Of a stretch of 37,224 nt of DNA, positions 15,746-25,114 are shown in pieces. The stretch spans positions 1 to 37,224 of the forward strand of contig NZ_FNVO01000040.1 in assembly GCF_900108175.1 (NCBI RefSeq), given 5' to 3'. The position numbers and the translations under genes are program-made. A model generated the notes under the pieces. It searched no databases. It was not told the DNA's origin and was given only the letters and a program-made list of their open reading frames with translations. The stretch's first letter is position 1. Every line of letters begins with the position of its first letter. This DNA is from Thermomonospora echinospora. GTDB lineage: Bacteria; Actinomycetota; Actinomycetes; Streptosporangiales; Streptosporangiaceae.

Positions 15746-16531
15746 TTGGCGCTGAAGATCGACCTGACCGATCACGTCGTCCTGGTGACGGGAGGCACCC
15801 GGGGTGTGGGGGCGGGCATCGCCCGCACGTTCCTGGAGGCCGGTGCCGCCGTCGAGATCTGCGGCCGCACCGCTCCCGGCCCGGCCCCGGCCGTCCCCCG
15901 CTTCAGCCAGGTCGACGTGCGGGACGAGGACCAGGTCCGCCACTGGGTGGACGAGGTGGCCGGACGGCACGGCAGGATCGACGTGGTGGTGAACAACGCC
16001 GGGGGAGCCCCCTTCACCGGCTTCGCGGACGCCTCCCCCCGCTTCCACCGCAGGATCACCGACCTGAACTTCCTGTCGGCGGTGTTCGTCGCGCAGGCGG
16101 CCTACCCGGTCATGAGCGCGCAGGACGCCGGGGGAGTGGTCCTGAACATTACCTCCATCAGCGCGCGCCGCCCCAGTCCCGGGACGGTGGTGTACGGCGC
16201 GGCCAAGGCCGCCCTGGAGAGCCTCACCCGCAGCCTCGCCGTGGAATGGGCGCCGCGGATCCGGGTCAACGCCGTCAGCTCCGGCCTGGTCGAGACCGAG
16301 GGGTCGGCGGACCACTACGGCGGCCCCGAGCAGGTGGCGCGCGTGGCCGCGACCATTCCGCGCGGGGTGTTCGCCAAGCCCGCCGACATCGGCGCGGCCT
16401 GCGCGCTGCTGGCGTCGCCGCTCGCCGCCCACATCACCGGCGCCATCCTCAACGTGGACGGCGGCGGTGAGTGGCCGGCGTTCCTCCAGCACGCCCCGGG
16501 CACCGAAAAGCTCCCCGGAACGGCACCCTGA
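15746..16531 (+). CDS. ipdF: IpdF, SDR dehydrogenase of HIP-CoA degradation
   Basis: 261 residues from TTG 15746, with AAAGGG and GGAG upstream. It is an SDR with VTGGTRGVGAGIA at the N-terminus, VVNNAGGAPFTGFADASPRF, catalytic Ser in NITSISARRPSPG, Y-x3-K in VVYGAAKAA, and the IpdF-type tail GSADHYGGPEQVARVAATIP and GGGEWPAFLQ. IpdF (Rv3559c) is regarded as the hydroxyacyl-CoA dehydrogenase in removal of the HIP propionyl side chain. It is the last gene of the ABC operon and ends at a strong hairpin shared with convergent fadD3. In M. tuberculosis it is next to fadE30; here it has moved behind the transporter. Confidence 0.88.
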   Translation: MALKIDLTDHVVLVTGGTRGVGAGIARTFLEAGAAVEICGRTAPGPAPAVPRFSQVDVRDEDQVRHWVDEVAGRHGRIDVVVNNAGGAPFTGFADASPRFHRRITDLNFLSAVFVAQAAYPVMSAQDAGGVVLNITSISARRPSPGTVVYGAAKAALESLTRSLAVEWAPRIRVNAVSSGLVETEGSADHYGGPEQVARVAATIPRGVFAKPADIGAACALLASPLAAHITGAILNVDGGGEWPAFLQHAPGTEKLPGTAP

Positions 16532-16557
16532 AGACCCGGCAGGGCCGGGTGCGGGCC

Positions 16558-18180
<1,623 letters not shown>

Positions 18181-18246
18181 GTCACTCCAAGGAGTGGGAC
18201 GGTTCGGCGCTCGGCCGATCGTGCGCCACACTGGATGGATACGTCA

Positions 18247-18260
18247 AACAAACAATTGGT
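18247..18260. promoter_or_regulatory. KstR2-type operator (fadD3 / kstR2)
   Basis: AACAAACAATTGGT keeps one perfect half-site (AACAAA) and a weaker one (ATTGGT, two changes). It lies between the divergent fadD3 and kstR2 genes, 20 bp before the kstR2 ATG. A weaker site is a common arrangement for an autoregulated repressor. Confidence 0.65.
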
Positions 18261-18279
18261 CAAGGTGAGGGAGACACGC

Positions 18280-18906
18280 ATGGCGGTGGCCAGGGCGCGC
18301 AAGAGGGCGCCGAAGAAGGAGACGGTCAAGGCCGATGGCGTCGACCGGCGCGCGCGCCTGCTGGAGGTCGCGGCCGAACTCTTCGCCACCCAAGGGTACG
18401 CCGAGACGACGATGCGCGACATCGCCGACAAGTCGGGGATCCTGGCCGGGAGCATCTACCACCACTTCAGCTCCAAGGAGGCCATGCTCGACGAGATCCT
18501 CCGCGACTTCCTCACCCGGCTGTACGAGCAGTTCTCGGCCATCGAGCAGGAGGGTGACAACCCCCGCGAGGCCCTCAGCAAACTGGTCCGCGTCTCCTTC
18601 TCCTGGATCCACGACTCCCCGCACGCGGTGGCCGTCTACCAGAACGAGACCGACAACCTGGTGCGCCAGGAGGCGTTCTCCTACGTCGCGGACTACAGCC
18701 TGAAGATCGAGGAGGTCTGGCTCCGGGTGCTCACCAGGGGCCAGACGTCCGGGGTCTTCCGGCCCGACCTCGACGTCAAGGTGTCCTACCTGTTCGTCCG
18801 TGACGCCATCTGGTCCGCGGTGCGCTGGTACCGCCCCGGGGGGCAGCTCAAGCCCGAGACCGTGGCCGGCCAATTCCTCGCCCTTCTTCACGGCGGCCTG
18901 TTCTAG
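18280..18906 (+). CDS. kstR2: KstR2, TetR-family repressor of HIP catabolism
   Basis: 208 residues from ATG 18280 (GAGGGAG upstream). The in-frame ATG 18235 is rejected because it would put the operator inside the gene. A basic N-terminal tail (RARKRAPKK) precedes a TetR HTH at about 23-70 (LFATQGYAETTMRDIADKSGILAGSIYHHFSSKEAML). The C-terminal half matches KstR2 (Rv3557c): YQNETDNLVRQ, GVFRPDLDVKVSYLFVRDAIWSAVRWYRPGGQL. In mycobacteria and rhodococci KstR2 represses the HIP genes and is released by HIP-CoA. Every operator of this type in the window lies beside a HIP-pathway gene or the ABC importer, so this is very probably the local master regulator. Convergent with ipdAB. Confidence 0.93.
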   Translation: MAVARARKRAPKKETVKADGVDRRARLLEVAAELFATQGYAETTMRDIADKSGILAGSIYHHFSSKEAMLDEILRDFLTRLYEQFSAIEQEGDNPREALSKLVRVSFSWIHDSPHAVAVYQNETDNLVRQEAFSYVADYSLKIEEVWLRVLTRGQTSGVFRPDLDVKVSYLFVRDAIWSAVRWYRPGGQLKPETVAGQFLALLHGGLF

Positions 18907-18924
18907 GGCGTCCGCCGCCCCCGG

Positions 18925-19686
18925 TCAGCCGGCCACCTCGCGGGAACGCAGCGACTTCGGATCGATGACCTCGCGGATCAGCCGCAGCTCCTCGGGGGTC
19001 GGCGTGCGGGTCTCGGTCGCGTCCGTCCCGTCGATGGGGAACCCGGTCTGCTGCTGGACCTGCTCGACGGTGACGCCCGGATGGACCGACTTGATGCGCA
19101 GGTGGCCCTCGGGGTCGTAGTCCAGGACGGCGAGGTCGGTGATGACGACGCCCAGGTCGTGGAACCGCTGGGCCGTGCTTCCGCCTGCCCGCGCCCGGTC
19201 GTTGCCGACGCCGGAGACGATGTCGACGCGCTCCACGAAGACCTTGGGGGAATGGCCGGGTACCCAGTAGTCCGTCCGGTGGTTGACGGTGTTGCCCGGC
19301 GCGCCGCGGACCCCGATGAGCTGCCGCTTGGGGCGCCGCCAGTCACCGATGGCGGAGATGTTCTGGTTGCCGTACCGGTCGATCTGGCTCGCGCCCATCA
19401 TGCTCTGCCGTCTGCCGGACTGCAGCACGTCGAAGATGCTCCGGAACGGCACCCACGCCTCGATCACCCCGCCGTCCGCCGCCGTCCCTCCCAGCGGCGG
19501 GGGCTCGCTCATGAAGAACGCCTCCCCGTCGGACAGCACGAGGTCGGGGGAGTGGGTGAGGCGGGCCAGCCGGGCGCTGACGGCCGGAACGATCCCGACG
19601 GCGTGCGCCAGCACCTCGCCCGCGCCGCGCCAGGATTCGGACGCGGCGACGATGCACACTTCGGCCCTGGTGAACTCCACGGTCAC
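18925..19686 (-). CDS. ipdB: IpdB, COCHEA-CoA hydrolase beta subunit
   Basis: 253 residues from GTG 19686, overlapping the ipdA stop by 4 nt (GTGA) with GAGGAG upstream. It belongs to the CoA-transferase superfamily beta type: LTHSPDLVLSDGEAFFM, GGVIEAWVPFRSIFDVLQSGRRQSMMGASQIDRYGNQN, KRQLIGVRGAPGNTVNHRTDYWVPGHSPKVFVERVDIVSGVG, and a C-terminal LDYDPEGHLRIKSVHPGVTVEQV. With IpdA it does not transfer CoA but opens the last steroid ring of COCHEA-CoA hydrolytically. The usual CoA-transferase catalytic Glu context is not seen, in line with IpdAB. It is the last gene of ipdAB, convergent with kstR2. Confidence 0.93.
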   Translation of the reverse strand: MTVEFTRAEVCIVAASESWRGAGEVLAHAVGIVPAVSARLARLTHSPDLVLSDGEAFFMSEPPPLGGTAADGGVIEAWVPFRSIFDVLQSGRRQSMMGASQIDRYGNQNISAIGDWRRPKRQLIGVRGAPGNTVNHRTDYWVPGHSPKVFVERVDIVSGVGNDRARAGGSTAQRFHDLGVVITDLAVLDYDPEGHLRIKSVHPGVTVEQVQQQTGFPIDGTDATETRTPTPEELRLIREVIDPKSLRSREVAG

Positions 19687-20564
19687 ACACTCCTCACGTC
19701 GGTGCCGGACTGGGCGGCCTGCCGGCCGGCGACGGCGGCGTGGTACCCGCTCTCGTCGCCGCGCAGGTACGTCTCCTCGAAGCGCCGCCAGGCGCCGGGA
19801 TCCTTCGCGGCTGCGGCGTACTCCTTCTGGAAGGTCTCGTCACGGTCATAGTCGGGGACGCAGGACGTGAAGTGGGCGCCCTGCGGCGCCTCGATCACGC
19901 CGGTGACGTACATGCGCCTGACGAGCAGGGACTGGACGGGAGCGTCCTTGAGCAGCCGGTCGGTCGGAACGATCTCCTCGCAGCTGAGGTAGCAGCGGTC
20001 GGCCGCCATCGCGTAGAGGTCGTCGAAGTAGGGGTCGGGCCCGAGGTACTGCCCGTTGCCCGCGGCGTCCGCCCGGTTGAGGTGGATCAGCGCGACGTCC
20101 ATCCGCAGCGCGGGCATCGCGACGTACTCCTCGTCGTCGTAGGGCGAGGCGACGGTGCGCAGGCTGGGGTTCATGGTCAGGACGTCAGAGGCCAGGCCGG
20201 CCCGCGTGGGCAGGAACGACAGCCGCTGTGCCGCCGCCTGAAGCCCGGCCACGAACATGCCCTCGTCGTACTCGGCGGTCTCGATCGCGCCGTTCTGGCG
20301 GGCCGCGCGGAAGTGCGGGTCCAGGGCGATGCTGTCCAGTGAGACGAAGCCGTAGACCAGCCTGCGCACCTTCCCGGCTGCGCACAGCAGCCCGACGTCG
20401 GGCCCGCCCAGACTGACCACCGTGAGGTCCCGCACGTCCGTGCGCAGCAGCGCACGCACCAGCGCCATGGGTTTACGGCGCGAGCCCCAGCCACCGATGC
20501 CGATGGTCATCCCCGACTCGATCGTCGCGGCGAAGTCCTCCAGGGACATCGTCTTGTCGCTCAA
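19683..20564 (-). CDS. ipdA: IpdA, COCHEA-CoA hydrolase alpha subunit
   Basis: 293 residues from TTG 20564, placed 9-10 nt after GAGGAGG; GTG 20573 lies too close to the RBS, and ATG 20549 is a later option. It shows the IpdA hallmark ESGMTIGIGGWGSRRKPMALVRALLR, LGGPDVGLLCAAGKV, and a DEGM segment whose Glu (about residue 101) corresponds to where I recall the essential IpdA Glu105. The middle part is typical (PALRMDVALIHLNRADAAGNGQYLGPDPYFDDL). IpdA and IpdB form a heterotetramer that cleaves the last ring. Divergent from ipdC, with a perfect operator copy between them. Confidence 0.92.
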   Translation of the reverse strand: MSDKTMSLEDFAATIESGMTIGIGGWGSRRKPMALVRALLRTDVRDLTVVSLGGPDVGLLCAAGKVRRLVYGFVSLDSIALDPHFRAARQNGAIETAEYDEGMFVAGLQAAAQRLSFLPTRAGLASDVLTMNPSLRTVASPYDDEEYVAMPALRMDVALIHLNRADAAGNGQYLGPDPYFDDLYAMAADRCYLSCEEIVPTDRLLKDAPVQSLLVRRMYVTGVIEAPQGAHFTSCVPDYDRDETFQKEYAAAAKDPGAWRRFEETYLRGDESGYHAAVAGRQAAQSGTDVRSV

Positions 20565-20595
20565 TGAGGTCACTCCTCCTCGGTGACGGGCGCCC

Positions 20596-20624
20596 TTGCC
20601 GGGGCGCGCCGCCTCCCGCATACT
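20596..20624 (+). promoter_or_regulatory. Putative promoter of ipdC
   Basis: TTGCCG (20596-20601), a 17-bp spacer and CATACT (20619-20624) make a plausible -35/-10 pair. The operator starts 16 bp downstream, so bound repressor would sit at about the transcription start. Confidence 0.45.
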
Positions 20625-20640
20625 CGTCGGACAGTAGTTA

Positions 20641-20654
20641 AACAAACATTTGTT
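20641..20654. promoter_or_regulatory. KstR2-type operator, perfect copy (ipdAB / ipdC)
   Basis: AACAAACATTTGTT has two perfectly complementary 6-bp half-sites around a 2-bp centre. It lies between divergent ipdA (start 20564) and ipdC (start 20672), 17 bp before the ipdC start. It is the best of the five copies and defines the consensus. Confidence 0.82.
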
Positions 20655-20671
20655 AGAGAGGGAAGAGTGCA

Positions 20672-21796
20672 GTGACCCAGCAGGCCAGCACAGCGGATCC
20701 GGCTTCCGGCGGGACGCGGCCGGAAGGCGCGCGGCACCCCGCGCTAAGGACCCGGGCGACGGAGTTGTTCGGTGTCGAGTATCCGATCGTCCAGACCGGC
20801 ATGGGGTACGTCTCGGACGCCGGCCTGACCGCGGCCACCGCCAACGCGGGAGGGCTCGGCATCCTCAGCGCGGGGCTGCTGTCCTACGAGGAATTGGCGC
20901 AGGCCATCGACACCGTGCAGTCGCTCACCGACCGGCCGTTCGGCGTCAACATCCGCGCCGACCAGCCCGATGTGGTCAAGCGCGTCGACCTGCTGATCCG
21001 CAGGAAGGTGAAGGTCGCCTCGTTCGCCCTGGCGCCGCGCGAGGACCTGATCAAGCGGTGCAAGGACGGCGGGCTGGTCGTCATGCCGTCCACCGGCGCG
21101 CGCCGGCACGTCGAGAAGGTGGCGGCCTGGGGCGCCGACGCGGTCATCGTCCAGGGCGGTGAGGGCGGCGGGCACACCGGCCAGATTCCGACCAGCCTGC
21201 TGTTGCCTCAGGCCCGGGACGCGGCCGACATCGTCGTCCTGGGCGCCGGCGGTTTCTTCGACGGGCGCGGTCTGGTGGCGGCGCTGGCCTACGGCGCCGA
21301 CGGCATCGCGATGGGCACCCGCTTCCTGTTGACGTCGGACTCGCCGGTGGCGCAGGCGGTCAAGGAGGAGTACCTGACCAAGTCCGTCGACGACACGGTC
21401 CTCACCCGGCAGATCGACGGTGTTCCCCAGCGGGTGGTCCGCGGGCGCACCATCGACCAGCTCGAACGCGGCTCCGCCCTCGGGCGCCTGTTGCGGGCGG
21501 TCCGCAACGCCGTCGCCTTCCAGAAGATGTCGGGCACCCCGTGGAGCGACATCGTCCGCGAGGGCCTGGCCATGAAGAAGCGGCACGACCTGAGCTGGAG
21601 CCAGGTCGTGATGGCGGCGAACGCCCCCATGCTGTACCGCACCGCGCTGCTGGACGGCCGCCCCGACATCGGGGTCATGGCCACCGGACAGGTCGTCGGC
21701 CTGATCGACGACCTGCCGAGCTGCCGGGAGCTGATCTCCCGGATCGTCGCCGAGGCCACCGAGATCCTGGAGCGCCTCGAACACGGCGGACGCTAG
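20672..21796 (+). CDS. ipdC: IpdC, flavin-dependent HIC-CoA oxidoreductase
   Basis: 374 residues from GTG 20672 with GAGGGAAG upstream. It is a TIM-barrel FMN protein of the nitronate monooxygenase/2-nitropropane dioxygenase family: YPIVQTGMGYVSDAGLTAATANAGGLGILSAG, FGVNIRAD, VQGGEGGGHTGQIPTSLLLPQ (phosphate/flavin site), and GADGIAMGTRFLLT. In the HIP pathway IpdC (Rv3553) acts on 5-OH-HIC-CoA before EchA20 opens the ring. It is monocistronic, divergent from ipdAB, and ends in a 16-bp-stem hairpin facing fadE33. The first ~25 residues are Ala/Gly/Pro-rich and may be disordered. Confidence 0.92.
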   Translation: MTQQASTADPASGGTRPEGARHPALRTRATELFGVEYPIVQTGMGYVSDAGLTAATANAGGLGILSAGLLSYEELAQAIDTVQSLTDRPFGVNIRADQPDVVKRVDLLIRRKVKVASFALAPREDLIKRCKDGGLVVMPSTGARRHVEKVAAWGADAVIVQGGEGGGHTGQIPTSLLLPQARDAADIVVLGAGGFFDGRGLVAALAYGADGIAMGTRFLLTSDSPVAQAVKEEYLTKSVDDTVLTRQIDGVPQRVVRGRTIDQLERGSALGRLLRAVRNAVAFQKMSGTPWSDIVREGLAMKKRHDLSWSQVVMAANAPMLYRTALLDGRPDIGVMATGQVVGLIDDLPSCRELISRIVAEATEILERLEHGGR

Positions 21797-21799
21797 GGC

Positions 21800-21833
21800 A
21801 CCGTTCGGGGCGGCCAAGGCCGCCCCGAACGGT
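21800..21833. terminator. Bidirectional hairpin between ipdC and fadE33
   Basis: Perfect 16-bp inverted repeat: arm ACCGTTCGGGGCGGCC at 21800-21815, loop AA, complement at 21818-21833. It starts 4 nt after the ipdC stop and its right end touches the fadE33 stop codon, so it can end transcription in both directions. There is no T-run. Confidence 0.85.
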
Positions 21834-22957
21834 CAGCGGGCGGCCAGGCGCAGGTGCCCCAGCAGCCGTCTGCGCTGCTCGTGCGGCTGCCCGAAGAGCT
21901 GGGACGTGGCGTGCGCCCGCTTGAACAGCAGGTGTGCGTCGTGCTCCCAGGTGATGGCGATGCCGCCGTGCAACTGGACGGTCTCCGCGGCGACCGCGTT
22001 GAGCGCGTCGGAGCACCACGCCTTCGCCGTCGCCGCGCGCTCCCGGAGGTTCGCCGAACCCTGGGCGGCCGACCAGGCCGCCGCCCAGGACAGGGTGCGG
22101 GACGTCTCCACGTGCACCAGCATGTCGGCCATCCGGTGCTTGAGCGCCTGGAAGGAGCCGATCGGGCGGCCGAACTGCACCCGCTCCTTGGCGTACGCCA
22201 CCGTCATGTCCAGGCCGCGCTGGGCCGCCCCCACCTGAAGCGCGGTGACGGCGACGGCGGCCACGTCGTACAGCTCGCCGAGCAGGCCGGCGGCGCCCTC
22301 GCAGAGCAGCCGCCCGGGAGCCGAGTCCAGGTCGATCCGGGCGAACCGCAGTGTGATGTCCAGGCCCGTCATGGGCTCGCGGTGGACTCCCTCCGCGGCG
22401 GAATCGACCTCGTACAGCTCGACCGTGCCCGCGTCCCGTACGGCCACGACCAGCAGAACGTCGGCGGTCGTGCCGTCGAGCACCAGGTGCGCCGACCCGG
22501 TCAGCCGCGCCTCTCCCGCCCCGGCGTCCGTGGCCCGCACGTCGGAACGGTCGAGGTGCCAGCGCCCGTCGGCCGAGGCCCAGGCGAGTGCGGCCAGCGT
22601 CGTTCCGGCCGCGATGCCGGGCAGCAGCCGTGCGCAGGCGTCGGCGTTCCCCGACCGCAGGAGCGCCTGCGCCCCCAGCACTCCAGAGCCCAGGAGCGGC
22701 GAGGGGGTCAGCGCGTACCCGAGCCTCTCCAGGACCACGTGCGTCTCGAACAGGGAGAACCCCGCGCCGCCGTACTCCTCCGGGACGGCCAGTGCCGCCG
22801 CCCCGATCTGCTCGCAGAGCGTCGACCACAGCGCGGTGTCGTAACCGGGCGCGCTCTGCGCCGCCCGGCGGACTGACTCGCTGTCGCCGCGCCGCTCCAG
22901 CAGGGCTCGGACGGTGGCGTCGAGTTCGGTCTGTTCCTCGCTCAGCGCGAAGTGCAC
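21833..22957 (-). CDS. fadE33: Acyl-CoA dehydrogenase, FadE33-like
   Basis: 374 residues from GTG 22957 with GAGGAG 6 nt upstream, 10 nt after the fadE32 stop. Acyl-CoA dehydrogenase fold: PEEYGGAGFSLFETHVVLERLGYALTPSPLLGSGV, QVGAAQRGLDMTVAYAKERVQFGRPIGSFQALKHRMADM, and VQLHGGIAITWEHDAHLLFKRAHA near the C-terminus. Steroid FadEs usually work as alpha2-beta2 pairs, and this is the partner type without the YEG/GG-TNEIQ flavin tail. In M. tuberculosis fadE31-32-33 are in the same order in the KstR2 regulon and act late in ring degradation. The subunit number (33 versus 32) is by order and similarity. Confidence 0.82.
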   Translation of the reverse strand: MHFALSEEQTELDATVRALLERRGDSESVRRAAQSAPGYDTALWSTLCEQIGAAALAVPEEYGGAGFSLFETHVVLERLGYALTPSPLLGSGVLGAQALLRSGNADACARLLPGIAAGTTLAALAWASADGRWHLDRSDVRATDAGAGEARLTGSAHLVLDGTTADVLLVVAVRDAGTVELYEVDSAAEGVHREPMTGLDITLRFARIDLDSAPGRLLCEGAAGLLGELYDVAAVAVTALQVGAAQRGLDMTVAYAKERVQFGRPIGSFQALKHRMADMLVHVETSRTLSWAAAWSAAQGSANLRERAATAKAWCSDALNAVAAETVQLHGGIAITWEHDAHLLFKRAHATSQLFGQPHEQRRRLLGHLRLAAR

Positions 22958-22967
22958 GGAACGCTCC

Positions 22968-23954
22968 TCATGCGGATGCGGCGGTGACGGCGTCGAGCAC
23001 CCGGGCACGATGGAATCCCACCGTGCCCCAGGCGGTGGTGAGGGCGCGGATCTTCGTGATCCACAGTCCGAGGTCGTACTCCTCGGTGTAGCCGATCGCC
23101 CCGTGCGTCTGGAGCGCGGTGCGGGAGGCGCGGTAGGCCGCCGCCGACGCTGCGGCCTTGGCCGCCGACACGTCACGGGAGGCGTCGGCGCCGTCGTCGC
23201 CGAGCGCGACGGCCGCGCCGTACACGAGCGGGCGGGCGAAGTCGAGGGCCACCCGGACGTCGGCCAGGGCGTGCTTGACCGCCTGGTACTCGCCGATGGC
23301 CCGGCCGAACTGCCAACGTGACCTGGCGTACTCCACCGAGGTGGCCAGCACGTGCTCTCCGGCACCGAGCAACTGGGCCGAGCAGGCCAAGGTGGCGGCG
23401 TCGAACGCCCGCCCGACCTGGACAGGATCCACGGAGCCCAGAGGCTCCCCTGGACGCGCCTCGAACAGCCTGCGGGACCGGTCGACGGAGGTGCGCGGCT
23501 CTCCGGCCTGCGCCGCGCGGAGCGTCGTGCCGTCGACGAGCAGCACGTGGTCGGCCACGTCGGCGTCGAGGGCGAACGGGGTCATGGGCGGCGCGGCGGC
23601 GGTCACGATGGCGCTCCCGCTCGCCACCTCGTCCAGCGACGGCCCGCCGCCCGCGGCCGTGAGCAGGGCGGGGGCCAGCACCGCCGACTCGATGTACGGA
23701 CCGGGCGCCAGGTGGCGCCCCAGGGCCTCGAATGCGACCACCATGTCGGCGGGCTCGGCCGCCAGGCCGCCGTGGGATTCGGGCACGCACAGCGCGGTGA
23801 CCCCCAGGTCGGCCAGCCGCTTCCACAGCTCCAGGCCCGTGGCGGCGTCGCCGTCGGCCCAGCTCCGCGACACGGCGGGCACCTGCGCGTCGCCGAGCAG
23901 GTCGTCCAGCGCCTGCGCGAAGCCCCGCTGCTCGTTGCTCAGGGCGAACCTCAT
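22968..23954 (-). CDS. fadE32: Acyl-CoA dehydrogenase, FadE32-like
   Basis: 328 residues from ATG 23954, overlapping the fadE31 stop by 4 nt. It is a short acyl-CoA dehydrogenase, the size of FadE32 (about 320 aa): MRFALSNEQRGFAQALDDLL, PESHGGLAAEPADMVVAFEALGRHLAPGPYIESAVLAPALL, YARSRWQFGRAIGEYQAVKHALADVRVALDFARPLVYGA, LQTHGAIGYTEEYDLGLWITK. It lacks the C-terminal flavin-contact tail found in FadE31, as expected for one half of a heteromeric enzyme. Together with FadE31 it probably dehydrogenates a ring-opened CoA ester such as MOODA-CoA. Confidence 0.85.
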   Translation of the reverse strand: MRFALSNEQRGFAQALDDLLGDAQVPAVSRSWADGDAATGLELWKRLADLGVTALCVPESHGGLAAEPADMVVAFEALGRHLAPGPYIESAVLAPALLTAAGGGPSLDEVASGSAIVTAAAPPMTPFALDADVADHVLLVDGTTLRAAQAGEPRTSVDRSRRLFEARPGEPLGSVDPVQVGRAFDAATLACSAQLLGAGEHVLATSVEYARSRWQFGRAIGEYQAVKHALADVRVALDFARPLVYGAAVALGDDGADASRDVSAAKAAASAAAYRASRTALQTHGAIGYTEEYDLGLWITKIRALTTAWGTVGFHRARVLDAVTAASA

Positions 23955-25114
23955 CGGTTTCCTCTCGGCAGGCCGAGCAGCCGCTCGGCCACGATGTTCC
24001 GCTGGATCTCATTGGTGCCCGCGTAGATGGGGCCGGAGAGCGAGAAGAGATAACCGTCCATCCACGCGCCGCCGGCGGCCGCGCCCGCGTCCCGCAGCTC
24101 GGCCTCGGGACCGAGCAGGTCCAGGGCCGTCTCGTGCAGCCGCACGTCCAGCTCCGACCAGAAGATCTTGTTGACGCTGCCGTCCGCGCCGACGCTGCCG
24201 CCCTCGGCGAGCCGGGTGACGGTGCCGAACGTGTAGAGGCGGTAGGCCTGGGCGGCGATCCAGGCGTCGGCGACGCGCTCGCCCAGGGCAGGCGACCCGT
24301 CGCCGCGTTCCCGCCACAGATCCAGAAGCTGGTCCGCCGCCGCGCAGAAACGGCCGGGAGAACGCAGGGACAGTCCGCGCTCGTTGCCCGCGGTGCTCAT
24401 CGCCACCCGCCAGCCGTCGCCGGGCGCCCCGAGGACGTCGGAGTCCGGCACGAAGACGTCCTCGAAGAGGATCTCCGCGAACCCCGGATGCCCGTCGAGC
24501 TTGTGGATCGGGCGGACGGTGACGCCGTCGGCGTCCAGCGGGAACAGGAAGTACGTCAGCCCCCGGTGCCGCTCGGCCGACGGGTCGGACCGGAACAGCC
24601 CGAACCCCCGGTGCGCGAACGCGGCCCTTGAGCTCCAGGTCTTCTGGCCGTTGAGGATCCAGCCGCCACAGGTGTCGTCGCGGACGGCGGTGCTGCGCAA
24701 CGCCGCCAGGTCGCTGCCGGCCTCGGGCTCGGACCAGGCCTGCGCCCAGATCTCGGTGCCGTCGGCCATGGGGCGCAGATACCGTTCCTTCTGCTCGTCG
24801 GTGCCGTACTCGAAGAGGATCGGCGCGAGCAGCGAGATGCCGTTCTGTGCCACGCGGGCCGGTGCACCCGCCCGGTAGTACTCCTCCTCGAACAGGACCC
24901 ACTCCAGCAGCGAGGCGTCCCGGCCGAGGTAGTCGGCCGGCCACGACACGACCGACCACCGGTCCGCCGCCAGGGTCGCCTCCCACTCACGGTGCGCCTC
25001 GAAGCCCTCGGCCGTGTCCATGTTCGGCAGGGGCGTCCTCGGAACGTGCTCGTGCAGCCAGGCGCGGGCCTCGTCCCGGAACGCCCGGGCGCGGTCGTCC
25101 AGGTCGAGGTTCAT
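23951..25114 (-). CDS. fadE31: Acyl-CoA dehydrogenase, FadE31-like
   Basis: 387 residues from ATG 25114, overlapping the upstream hydratase stop (ATGA). Similarity to FadE31 is clear: YLGRDASLLEWVLFEEEYYRAGAPARVAQNGISLLAPILFEYGT, WAQAWSEPEAGSDLAALRS, GLFRSDPSAERHRGLTYFLFPL, NERGLSLRSPGRF, IKAQAYRL-type WIAAQAYRLYTFGTVTRLA and the tail PIYAGTNEIQRNIVAERLLGLP. The tail contacts FAD; the Glu of classical YEG is replaced by YAG, as in related FadEs whose base lies elsewhere. It is the first FadE of a coupled echA - fadE31 - fadE32 - fadE33 operon. Confidence 0.88.
   Translation of the reverse strand: MNLDLDDRARAFRDEARAWLHEHVPRTPLPNMDTAEGFEAHREWEATLAADRWSVVSWPADYLGRDASLLEWVLFEEEYYRAGAPARVAQNGISLLAPILFEYGTDEQKERYLRPMADGTEIWAQAWSEPEAGSDLAALRSTAVRDDTCGGWILNGQKTWSSRAAFAHRGFGLFRSDPSAERHRGLTYFLFPLDADGVTVRPIHKLDGHPGFAEILFEDVFVPDSDVLGAPGDGWRVAMSTAGNERGLSLRSPGRFCAAADQLLDLWRERGDGSPALGERVADAWIAAQAYRLYTFGTVTRLAEGGSVGADGSVNKIFWSELDVRLHETALDLLGPEAELRDAGAAAGGAWMDGYLFSLSGPIYAGTNEIQRNIVAERLLGLPRGNR

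Noticed and set aside
18235-18279. Earlier in-frame ATG for kstR2 at 18235.
   Set aside because: It would place the operator within the coding region and lacks a ribosome binding site; ATG 18280 has GAGGGAG at good spacing and gives the usual KstR2 length.
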